DNA of 64,000 bases from Euglena gracilis (lineage: Eukaryota; Euglenida; Euglenophyceae; Euglenales). The stretch spans positions 49,646,086 through 49,710,085 of the forward strand of contig CP154955.1 in assembly GCA_039621445.1 (NCBI GenBank), read 5' to 3'. Of the stretch, positions 1 through 12,453 are shown piece after piece. The translations under genes were made by a program, and so were the position numbers. Each line of letters opens with the position of its first letter. The stretch's first letter is position 1. The notes beneath the pieces are model-generated. The model did not search any database and had not been told where the DNA came from. It worked only from the letters and a program-made list of their open reading frames with translations.

Positions 1-232
1 AAGAGGAGCAGAATCTGAATATGTTTAAAAAAACAAAAGGTGTTGCAAAGCAAGTGTCAATTTTGGCTGCAACTGCATTTCAGCCGATCCATGCCCTGAC
101 CCTTGGCAGCAAAAGAAACTGCTGATTTTTGAAACAGACTCCATCCAAATGACAGCCCACCCACCGCCTTTTTGTGCTTGGGGTTCTTCAAGTGATTTCC
201 ACACACACTTGCTTGCGCTGTGGCTGTGTCAG
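1..232 (+). other. IFT140 intron end
   Basis: Intron sequence leading to the acceptor ...TGTCAG at 227-232. Nothing else is recognised in it. Confidence 0.6.
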
Positions 233-3200
233 GTATTTCGAGAGCATTGGGGATGTGGACAACGCCATCGCTCAGTACGAGGCGTCCCGCAACCACCGGT
301 ACGAGGTTCCCCGGATGCTGTGGGACAACCAGCAAATCACGGTACGCTGATTTGTGTCAACGTATGCTTCTAGCTGGCTGTCGCAAATGGTCAACAATTA
401 CATTTCTCCAAAACATCATGCCAAAAATCGCTTGAACATGGGAGATCAAACGAGATTGAGGTGACTGACCCATTATTCTTATCGTCATCATCATCGTCAT
501 CTCTTCCAGTGGCTCTTTGCCCCCCCCCCCACAGCAATGTTGACTGGTTGGCACACCTGCATCTTTTCCCTTGAAAGTCTCTCTGGCAGACTCCCTCTGC
601 AGGATTTGGAGGTGTATGTGAAGCGGAGTGGGGATAAGGAGCTGTTTGGCTGGTGGGCGCAGTACAACGAGAGCAATGGCAATTATGAAGTAGCACTTCA
701 TTTCTATGAGCAAGCAGAGGTGTGCACATGTGTGTATGTGCTTGCATCTATGTGTATGTGTCTGTATTGCTCGCAGATGAAAAAAGCGCGATCACCTGTC
801 ACTTGTTGGTCCGCAGAAAAATGGGAGGTGTCTTTCCAGTGGTTAATCTTTTCGTCATCCAAGTGTTCGCTGGCAGAGCTGGCAGAGGGAGAGGGGTGTG
901 AATTTACAGGCTGGAAATCTTTTAGGCCACTGCATCATTTCCACATCGGAAGTTGCCACCTTGGGCTTGTACCCCCCCCCCCCAAATGAGCGACTCATTG
1001 CTGGATGTATGAAGGAATTTTCATAAATGGCATTGGAACGGTGGAAAGAAGCGACCCTCCGAATACAAGCGATCCTCCAAATGTACGCAACACCGAGGTC
1101 CGATTATCGGAAACTTGAACGTAGTTAACAAGTTCCTTTGGGGCTAAAAAAATTAACATTGCTCACTTGTTTGAGTCATTGTGCGCCCCCCCCTGGTCCT
1201 ATGGGGAAAAATATCAAAAAGTTGGACTATTTTCTCATTCTGCCCCAAAAAGCAGGAAACTTGGAAGGCCCAGAGACAAATTTCTAGGTCTTGTAAGGGC
1301 CCCAGGAGGGGTTCTGGTGGGTCGATAGACTGGGTCGGTAGACGGAGGGTGGGGTCTTGATGGAGACTAGGCAATCCAGTTCGTCCAAAAATGACCCCCA
1401 CTCCTGTACAGATGATCCAACCAGGGCCAGGACCCCACTCCCCTCCTCCCCCCTTTCTTAACCGAGCCATTTTGTGACCTGAAAATCACCTCAACTCAAA
1501 ATTCAAAAACCTCCAATTCTCAAAATATCAACAAATTTGATGTTTTAAAACCCAATTGTCAAAAAAAATTGCCAAAAATGGCCACTGTGCGCATTCATGC
1601 CAATTATTCGCGTCGTCCACCGCATTAATGAAGACGCATCCGTGACCGAGATGGGTTGTGTAACCACCCCAGGAATACCCTGAAACATTTTTTCCTTTAC
1701 AATCAGTTGGTGATTTTTTTGGTCCAGGAATTATTACAATTACAAGGTGCAACAAGACGTTGAAAATCCAGCATTTTTTTCATTTTTTGAGGCATGTGGT
1801 AAGCGTGGTGTTTCCAAAATGTGATGTATTCTAAACTCTTTGCCATCTGCATTTGTCATGCAAAGTTTTTGGGAATTTTGGCACCAACATTTTGAACATC
1901 AACATTTTGAACATCAACAGCAAGATCAGCAGCAGCAACTGCAGCAGCAGCCTACAAAATAAATATAGCTTTGCAGAACAAGCTTTTTTTGGAGGTCCAT
2001 CCCCATTGCCCTGGGGTTCAACAAGGATCCAGCAAGTCATCTCGGCAAAGGCATACTCCCCGAACAGAGAAACACTTGCCAGCTTTTCATCAAGGCACCT
2101 CCAAGTTCGTTTGGGAATGGGGGGGCAAACAATCATTTTGTCGATTTAGATTGCCTTGGGGCCTCTCGGACCTTCTCTGTCTGGGCTTTTTTGAATTTGA
2201 GTGTTTTTGTTTAAAGTAACCCCTCCCCCCAAAAATAAGACCCGGGGTCCATTTCATGGGTCGGTTGCTGGAAAGCCCGAGGGGTGGTCTTATTCATGGG
2301 AGGGTCCATTTACTGGATCTTTGCTGGAAAATTTTTCGTCCCCCAAAATGTCCAAAAAATTCCCCCCCAAAGTACCAGTTTTCGAAAAATTTGGCGCTTT
2401 GCGCCAGACAAATAGGAGAAGGTATGCTGAATTGTGTGAACTGTCCCAAAATGGCAGACTTGCCCCCCCAAAATGTCCCATTTTTCAAAAATCCGGCACT
2501 TCGCGCCGGCAGGGTGAGTCTTATTTGTGTGCATGTATTTTTGCTCGGACCGGCCAGGGGGAGGGGGCTTATTTTGGGGGGGTCCATTTTTTGGGGGGGG
2601 TCTTTTTGGGGGGTTTAAGGGGCACAGGGACAGATTTGGGAGGGGTGCGCTATAAATATAAATTCCCAGTGTGATTGCAGCAACCATCCCAGTCTCCAGG
2701 CTCCTCGTGGCCAATTTTCCACTCAACTGATGTGAGCAGGATGTGTTTCATCCAGGCATTTTTCTTTGCGGAACATGATCAGTATTCAGTTCATGCCCAG
2801 GATGGCCACCAGGATACCCAAGCTGGAGTTTTCCGGCTCTGGCTGTGGGAAACATGCCACAAGAGCAAGTCCGGGCTCAAAAAGGCCCATGTGCACAATT
2901 TGAGCTTTTTTCGATTTTTTTTTGCTGCGAGTGCGGACCACGTTTTGGCAAGTGCATTTGACCTGCACATTGCAACGGTAATCAAACGTGAAGCGACCTA
3001 GGAGATGAGACCCCGAGTTGCCCACACCCTGTGTCCAACGAACAAGTTGAGATCCAAACAGGATGAGAGGGGAGGGGTACCACTGGAACCTGGGGTGTGT
3101 TTTGTGAAAAAGATCTTCAGGAAACAAACAAAAGAATAGTGGAAAAAAAACACAAGACAAAGACAATACAAAAGACAAAGACAAAAACGAAAACCAGTTT

Positions 3201-6200
3201 CTCATGCAGCGTGCCTTGTGCCTTTCTGGCAAACACTGTACTTGTTCTTTTCCCCCAAAGTTCATCAGAACAGCAGAAGTCCCCACCCATGCCGTCCCCT
3301 CTCCAGGACACGCTGTCGCGGGTGCGCCTCTTCTGCTTCCTGAACAACATCGAGGAGGCCCGGGAGCTGGTGGACCACACCCAGAACTCCGTGGCGGCGT
3401 ACCACCTCGCTCGCCACTACGAGGACTCAGGCCAGCTGCTCACAGGGCCCTGCTGGGGACCAGTTGTCAGTTGGCCGGTGGGAGCAATGTGCCCACCGAT
3501 GTTCAATTGGGTTTCCGTTTGTTAGTCCTGTTTGGGTTGGTCTGTGCCACCCTCGGATGAGAGTTATCTTTTCCAGCACTCACCCCAGCGGATGAATGCT
3601 GGAAAATAATTCTCATTCGAGGGTGGTTTGTTTGTAATCTTTTGTCTGGCTTCTGTTCCAACAATGTCTCCTTTTTTCAAGGCATGAATGCTGTACCATT
3701 TTTTTTAAAGCTTCCGGCTTCTGGAGGTCGGCTTTGAGCCACGGGTGGGTGGCCTGCACGAATCAATCAGGCCCAAACCATCTGAGAAATTCCACTTTCC
3801 CCCAGCCCCACATTTTGGTTGTTTGCGCCAATATAAAATGTCGGTGTCAGGGGAAACTGATTTGACCCTCTCAAAATGCCCCGGAATCATTTGGAGTGAT
3901 TTCCCCCAATATTTTTTCCGATGAAAAATAACCGTTTCCCTGACCCGAAATGGCCAAGAAGTGATTTTTTCCACATCTTTTTTTGAAAAAATTGGGTATT
4001 TGGGAAAACCAAATGCTCAATCTGGCGGGACATTTGAATCAAGAAACCAAGGGCGCAAAAGCTTTCAGTCTGAGTTAAGACTTTTTGGCAGACTGCTTTC
4101 AGCCCAGGCAGCATGTCTCCACAACCAACGAAAATTTGCACCACCAGATAATTTAAATAAGTTTTTTTTGCGGGCACCGATTTCGAAGAACCCAACTTCG
4201 AAGAAGTAACGGGTAACTGTTAGCAGTCACACTTACCCGTGACTGCTGACGGGCCCCAAAACTTGATACCATTCTTTTTCCTGCCAAGACGGAAGAGCCG
4301 GCGAGAGACCCCAGCTCCCGCTCGGGGCTCTCTGCTTTGAGCGGGGCTTGGCTGTACCCCGCTGGCGGGGCGGAGGCACACAGACACAGCGCACAACCCA
4401 GCGTGTGGCCGCTGCCCGAGGTCCGGGCCGGCCCCCGCCGGGCTCTGGCGCCGGGAGGCTATTCAGTACTTCACCGTTGCCCAGGCGTACCGCCGGGCCA
4501 TCAGCATCGCCAAGAACGAGGACATGGTGCGCCCCGCGGGATCAACAGAAAGGGAAGCGGGTTTCTCTGACCGTGGGCCCCATTTTCGGTTTGACTGTGA
4601 AGTGGGGGCAGCAAAAGAGGGCGTGCTAGAGGGCTAAATGGCCAAACGGCTGGCAAAATGCAAAGTTCAAAAGGCAATTTTGGAGATGGTGGCGGTGCGT
4701 ATCACACCAGCCCCAACGAAAGGTGCTGCCAAACCTTCATTCCGCCTTTCACCCAGAAATGCTGAAGGTATCGTAGAAAAAGGGTGTCGATATTCCAGAA
4801 TTTTAGAGTTTGTCTGGACTGATTCCAGAGTTTTGCATTCACCTTGGAATTCGACGTCAACCCTTCCCACTGAGAAGTGTACCTTAATTGTGCGCAGTTC
4901 CCACATATGTGCATTCTCCCCAAGCTGCCGGAACTGACTGACCCCCCCACCCCCCCCCCCCACCCATGAGAACCGACTCTGGCTGCCCAAAGAATACCCC
5001 CTGCAAAAAGGAATAAATGCTCACCATCACAAAAACAATGAATTTGGGTCAGAATTTGTACAGAAAAGAGCAGCCACAGTGCAAATCTTCCAAAATTATG
5101 AATAGGAAGCCTGGGGTGCCTGGTGAATCACTTTTCGGATCATTTTTTTGCATTTTTTTTTTTTTACAAATAGGAACCCTCAACATTAGCCAAGAAGCTT
5201 TGAACGCTATTTTTTTCCTTCACATTGCAGAGCGCCAAACAGGAAAAAATCGATTGATTTGTTAAAAACAAATGACAAAGGGGGCACAAAAAGGGGGTGT
5301 TGCCGCAAAAAGCCTTTTTTAAGGAATTTATAGAGCGTCCCAAGAAAGTAATCGTCTGTTGTTCGAAACCACATCTTTGAAAAGTACGCACCAATGCATT
5401 CATTTGGAGGGGGTTCCCCCTTTGTCTCCGAGACATCTAAACACCTCATTTAGTGGCATTGGCCCAAAAATGTCCCTGGAACAAGCTGCTGGTCTTTTGA
5501 AATTCGAGCATATGGAAGGAAAAATGAACTTTGCACATGTTTGTTATGCAATAGAGACAAGCGAAAGGAATGATTATGTGGCGGATGTGAAGGCAGGGCA
5601 ACGGTTTGCCGGCGGCGCAGGAGACGGATGTGCTGCAGCTGGCCCTGAAGGCCAACAAGCACAGTGTCATGCTGGATGCTGCCGCATACTTTGAGGCCAA
5701 AGGTAGGCTCCCGCCAGGAACGTTCAGCATCTGATGTCGTTTTTGTTTGTCACAGATGGGGAAAAAAAAAATGGTAACCCCCCCCAAATACAAAACCCCC
5801 CGGTTTTATATTTGGGCGGAAATTTCAAAACCCCACGGGGGGATCCAGTAGTCACTTTTTCGGTCCAAAATCACAAATACTCCCACTCTTGGGGGTCCAA
5901 AATTTTACATTTCGGACGAAGGAGCAATTTTCACACGTTTTTGGTAAACATTGCTCCCAAATCTGCCAAAAATCACAATTTCAGGAGAGATTTTGGCGAT
6001 TTTTTTTTCTTTCGGCGCTTTGCGCCGGAGGGGGGGGGTTTTATATTCGGGCGGGATTTCAAAGTCCTCAGGGGGGTTTTTATATTTGCGCAGGGTTTTG
6101 TATTTGGGGGGGGGTTATTTGTTTTTTCTTTTATATATTTATTATTTATTTTTGATGACTGTTTACTTTTGCTCCGGCCAGCACAGTTCAAAAACGGAGA

Positions 6201-9200
6201 ACTCAAATAGGGATAATGTTGGTTCCCCACCTTATTTTCCCGCAGTCCCGCTGTAAAGTTGCACCAGTCGACGTTTTCAGAACAGTCAAAGTACTTTGTT
6301 TCCTACACCCTTCATCTGTGCCCAACCAGTCACATCTTTTGCATCCACGGCCTTTTCTGCCCCGCCGCCATACCCCCCCCCATATGCCCCACCCCCCATC
6401 AGGAAATTGTCCTGCCTGAGATCCTGTCACAGTTCTCAGGCTCCTGCCTCAGAAACTGCCAGGGTCCCTGGCAGGCCTGATCTTTGAAGGGAGGTCATGG
6501 GTCCGGGGTGCCATTGGGCAGTCGGGGAAGGGGAGGGCGTTATGGACCCCCCCCCCCTGTGGGTTGGGTTTCAGGCTGGCTGGTATTGGCTTTTGCATAC
6601 CCACGGTGTTGAAGGCGCCAGGAGCCCCCAAAAATGCCATTTCCAAGGGAATTTCACCTGTGTTGGCCCAGCTGGACCAACCCCCCCGGGGGGGGGTGCC
6701 TGCTAGCAGGGCAAGCACACAAGGCACAGGTTGTTAAAAGAAACAGAAACATTCATTTCATTTCCAAAAACATTCATCAAAATATCATCAAATTCTTGAA
6801 AACTCTTACAAAATGTTTTTGCCTAATGTGCATTTTGTGAAAAATTTGCTTTTCTTGCTGATTTGCGTTGCTTTTTTGGGGGAGGTGGAACAATATGCAA
6901 ATTGTTGCCCAAATAAGCACCATGTTGCAAAACCTTCAATTTTGCAGAACGAAAAAAAATTCCAGAGGGTAAAATTCTCAGTCCTTTCCAGCAGAAACTG
7001 GGCCGGTGCCGGGGATCCTGACAAATTTCTTCTGCTGACAGGTTGGCCGGTAATGAGGACCCTGAAAGTTTCTCGGGCATGACAGTTTCCTGGGGGTAGG
7101 AATGAGGTATCAGCGTGTTTTGGCTGGACAGGTCCTGTGTCCGGCGATCTCACATCCCGGGGAACTCTTGAAGACACTAACATGCAACGTTCATTTTTTT
7201 GTGTTTATTTGCGGGTTTTGTTACGCTTTTTTTGTGTCGCGTTTTCAAAGTATCCATGTTGCGTTCCCCTTGCCCCAGGGCTGGAGGACAAGGCGGTGCT
7301 GCTGTACCAGCGCGGTGGCAACCTCGCCAAGGCCATCATGCTGTGCGTGAAGGGCAAGCTGTTCGAGGTGCTGACGCAGATCGCGGATGACCTCGACGCT
7401 GACGCCGACCCGGAGGTCTTCGCCCGGTGTGAGGCGCACACCATGGCAGGCAGCTGCTGGGTGGGGAAATTTTATTTGAGTTCTTTGTTAATAATTTTAT
7501 TATTTAATTCTTTTTGAACTTAAATTTGAAACACATGCATCTCTGTGTCGGCTGCTCCCCACTATTATCCCTGACCACAAGTCCTAATGCCAGCCTTCGG
7601 GTCCCTGAGGAAAACACTAGCCAACCATCACCATCGCCACCCCATGACCCTCAAAACTGGGTCCATCACAACGAGGACTGCGGGCCACCACCAGCGGGCA
7701 GCATGTGGACCAAAAAAGTGAGGCACACATAAAAAACACAAACAGGTACGAAACCTGCAAAACACTCTTATTTTACAAAGATATCAGCCATGAACAATAT
7801 GTTGGGTCATGAGTTCTGCCGGTTCACACCCGGTAAAAAGGGACACATTGGGAAAAGGGACAAAACCCGAATATGTGTTTATGCCTCTGCCATGACTTGC
7901 CACAATTGTATTAGCTTAATTGGCATCAATAATAAATGCACTGCAGATTTCACCACAAATGAGATTTTTGTTTCACTTCACCAAGATGCCTTGTAGAGAT
8001 ATTCTCCAAAGTGGCAGCTCCCTCATACCAAGGTGCAAGCGATGATTGTTCTGCTCCACTCATACGCATGATTTTTTTTTAGATGTGCAGATTTCTTCGT
8101 GGAGAACAAGCAGTTCCGACAGGGGCTTTGCTGTTGACGGAGAAATGGAACTCTTGTGGTGCGACGTGGTCTTAACTTGTGCGGTGTTACGCATAAATGG
8201 CTTCAAAAAATCCCACCATTTCACCATTTCACCTTTTCACCATTTCAGCATTTCAACATTTCAACATTTCAAAGTTTCAACACGGGGTCAAAATTATTTT
8301 GCAGTTGATGAAAGGAGAAATGCATCTCCACCAAGCTGTCACATAAGGAGGGTTTAGGTGGGGGGTCCCCACCTTTGCCTGGCCACCCCACCTTTGTCCT
8401 TGGTCTTAGCAGGGCGGTCCGTAAGGGACAGGGTGCTTTTTCCCTTAGAGCCGCCCCTCAGGGACCGCCCTTGGGCCCAAGGGACGGCCAATGGCTGATC
8501 TGGGGGTCGAACGGGGTCAAAAATTAAAAGTTGAAAAACAGATTTTTTGACGTTTTGCGTGTATGGACCATGGTGTAAAGATGCCAGAAATAACTTTCCC
8601 CCCCAAAATCGACGGCGTTTTGGCCAACCTTTGTAAAAGTTTTTTTTAAGGTTTTTAAGGGGTTTTAAGGGTTTTTAAGGTGCCTTAAAAATGATGCCTG
8701 GTGGGTGGGTCTGGAGCTGGACCCCCCTCCCCAGGCCGGAGGCCAGGGTGAGTTTCGGCACAAAGCGCCGATAATTTTTGGGAAATGCCCTCAGCCCTCC
8801 CGGTTTGGGGGGGGGGGGCAGGTCCCGCGCTGGGCTGGCTGAGTGGGGTGAACCCTGGTGGCCATAAAAAAAATGACCCCGACAGGTTTGTCCGGTGCTG
8901 GTGGATTCCTTCCCCCCCCCGGGAAACCATCCTGCCTGAGAACCTATCAATCAGAAGGAGGGTAACCCCTGGGAAACTGTCATGCCAGGGTCCGCAGAGG
9001 CAGCCAACCTGTCAGGGTGACCATCTCTTGACTTTAGTCACGAAGGCCAGACTTGAGAGACTGTCAGGGTCTGGGTTAGGCCGCAGCCCTACCCCATGGG
9101 TGATGGGTGGGGGGGGGCACCATTGCTAAGGAATTTTTTTTCTAGGTTGAGGACCGCCCTCTCATATTCGACCAGCGCCTCAACATTTTGGGATGGATTT

Positions 9201-12200
9201 GACCATTTCGGCTGCGATGCATCTGGCAATCAATCGAGAAAGGTCACACAGAAATTTTTTTGAAAAAGACTTCCATTTCCCAAACCTGCAACAGAAACCG
9301 TTGCACGAAACAAAAAACTGCCTGCGCTGCTCGCAGTGCGTTTACATGCCTGCCCCTCCCCCCAAGGGGTCCACCCAAGGGGGTACCGCACTTGACATCA
9401 AAGCGGGGGGGGGGGGGCATCAGGCAGCAGGGGGCCCAGGCCCAGCGGGCGGCACAGATGTTCATCAACGCCAAGGCCTACGAGCGGGCGCTGCAGCTGT
9501 GCCTCGAGAAGGAGGTCCACCTCACGGACGAGATGGCGGAGAGCATGACGCTGCCAAAGGTGCCCCGCAGTGCTGCCTGCCAGCCCCGCACTGGAGAATG
9601 GTTGCTGGATAGCTGGGCCCACACATTTTTTTATTTTAGAATTTGAGTTTAAAGCGTTGTGTTTGTTTATGAGTTTTTTGAGATTTGAGTTTTTTTATTT
9701 TTGTGGGCGCTTGTTTCTTTTTCTCTTCCGAAGTGCCTTTTTGCTCCCTACCCCATCCCTTCAGTTATTATGTCACCAGTTGCTGTTCGAACAGCACAAC
9801 AGCAAAACAGTAAATATTGCAATATATTTTTTATAATAATAATATATACAATATATATATACAATATATATATTTTATATTAATATATATATATATATAT
9901 ACAATATACAATATATATTTTTTTTGAAAAAAATATTGTAATTTTTTTTGAAAAAATTCCCAACGCGATTTGGCAGATTTTGGACAAAATTTCTGCAACC
10001 CAGTATGGGGTCGGGGTGACTGACGTTCACAGCACCCTCCTGCCTTTGCATATCACTGACTTGTTGTGTTTCGCACTGGTGGCTCCAGAATATGCGCCCA
10101 TCCAAAAAGAAAAGAACAATGTGCCATTTGGGACCACTGCCGGTATGCCGAGGTATGAAAGAGCATCTGTTTGTGGTTAAGAACTCCAGCCCTTTTAAAT
10201 ACCTGCAAAACGCGGAATTCTGGGCTCCACAAACACAAAAACACCTGTCTTTGTAACTGCTGCATATTTCACCCCTCTGAATTATTTTTTTTTAATTCAG
10301 AGGGGTTTTTTCTGGAAGAGGATTCCAACTCCAATAATAAATAGTTTGCTGAGTGGTAGCAAGCGCCTGACTGTCTGCAGTGTCTGCTTGGTTTATCGAA
10401 TGACCCAGGGCTGATTGGGAAGTTTTGGTGGCGATAACCCCACACACACATCAGAATGAGAGTGGGGTTAACCACTCCCATTCGTCTCTGCTTCTTGTGC
10501 GTGTACTTCCATCCAGCGCTGCCTCCTACATTCCATGGAAACAGGGAGTGAGAATGCACCATTGCTGATTGAGGGCGTTGGGCAAATCCAGGCAAGACTG
10601 CAGGAGGTTGATGCTTGTCCACACAGACGGAGGACGAGGACGCGGAGGCGTACCGCATCGCACTGCTCAAGAAGGTTGCGAAGGTGGCCAAGATCCAAGA
10701 GAGCTACCACCTGGCATGCAAGAAGTACACACAGGCTGGTGTGTGTGTGCACTTGTCTGTGTTTTGTGACTGTGTGAATGCATGTGCTTGTGTGTGTGTG
10801 TGTGTGTGTGCGTGTGTGTGTGTGTGTGTGTGTGAATCAACCATTCACCCTCGGGGGTCCTACCCTAGGTAGGAGGTTCCCACTCGGCCTGACCCTCCCT
10901 TCGGCCGAGTGGGTACCTCCTTCCTGAAATTTTGGCACAAACTTCCAAAAGTTTTTTTGACCCAAAAATCAACCCTCCAAACCCCAAGCCCCCCTGGGGC
11001 GGGTGGGTATGTGCTGACACCCCCGGGTCCCAAAAAACAAGCCTCCGGTGTGGATGTAAAATGTCTTTGGGCCCATATGCATTCTTTAACATATATCACC
11101 CCCCCAAAATGCATGTAACCCCACAAATAGCGTAACCGCAAATAACAACCCCCCCCATGACCCAGCAGCAGTCCAAAAACCAACCCCCTCCAGAAGTCAA
11201 CCAAATCTGAATCAATTGTCTGGGTACCCCCCCCCCCCCAAATATAAGAAACCTGTTTCTTATGTTTGGGTGTCAGCCGATCGGCCCAAAGGGTTTCTTA
11301 TATTTGGAGGTTTCTTATATTTGGGTTTCGAAGGCAGGCCCCAAGGGTTTCTGTTTAATGGAACTTTTTCTTCCTTCGGTTCCTTCATGTAATTAATTAC
11401 ATGTGGCCGCCGTGTGGAGTAGTGTAGCAGTGTATTGTCGGTGGTACTTCTGAATCTGGGAGTGCTGTTGGTGAAAGAATGTGACTTCAACTGAAAGTTA
11501 TCCATGCAGCCAGCACAAGCACCATTGGGCAAGCATCTAAGCAAATGGATGGATGAGGGGTTCTTACATATGGTTAGTGTCCAACAGCCCAGGGGTTTCT
11601 TATATTCGGGGATTTCTTATATTTGGGTGTCGGCTGAAAATCGGCCAATGGCTGTGCCGCCGGGCCGGGCCGGGCCGAGCCGCTGGGCCGCCGGGCAGGG
11701 CCGGTCTGGCCCGCCGGCCGGGCCAGGCCAGGTCAGGTCGCCAGACCGCCGGCCGTGCCAGGCCAGGCCACCGGGCCACTGGGCCGGGCCGGGCCGGGCC
11801 GCTGGACCGCCAGCTGGGCCGGGCCGGGCCGGAAGGGTCTCTTATATTTGACGAGGGGTTTCTCATATTTGGGGGGGGGTTAACATCCGTCCTGCGCCAG
11901 GGCCTGGGTATGGGTTCTGGCCATACCATTGCTCAAGGTGTGGCCGACCCCCGGGTGGGGGGGGGCAGGAAGTGGGTGACTGGTTTTTGAAACCTGACTG
12001 ATTTGTTTTTTGAAAGTGGAAAGTGACCCCCCTGGTTTGGTTCTGGCGCGAAGCACCATAGTTTTTCTCCAAATGCCTTCGGACGGCCTCAATTCTGGGA
12101 CCCCCCCCCCCAGGGGTCTTACAATGAAGCCTGCTTTGTGCTTGGCAGGGGACAAGCTGAAGGCAATGCAGATGCTGCTGAAGAGCGGCGACAAGGAGCG

Positions 12201-12406
12201 GATCATCTTCTTTGCCCAGCACTCCCGCCAGCCGGACATTTATGTCATGGCAGCCAACTTCCTGCAGGTGGCCCTGGCCCCTCTGTTGTTGGGAAACAAG
12301 CATGAAATGTCAGTGAGAAGCATTTTCTCTCCAGGTTGTGTGTCTAACTGTAGAGGTGTTGCCCCCCCAATTGTAGGTACAATGTGCAGCCACCCACGAC
12401 CCCACA

Positions 12407-12453
<47 letters not shown>

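Larger units (their letters stand above)
10739..12148 (+). other. IFT140 intron with microsatellite and two small elements
   Basis: Holds a (GT)n tract at about 10739-10834, the TA-flanked element 11227-11880 and the short 11922-12039 element. Between 11650 and 11835 there is a GCCGGGCCGGGCC-type minisatellite. Confidence 0.6.
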
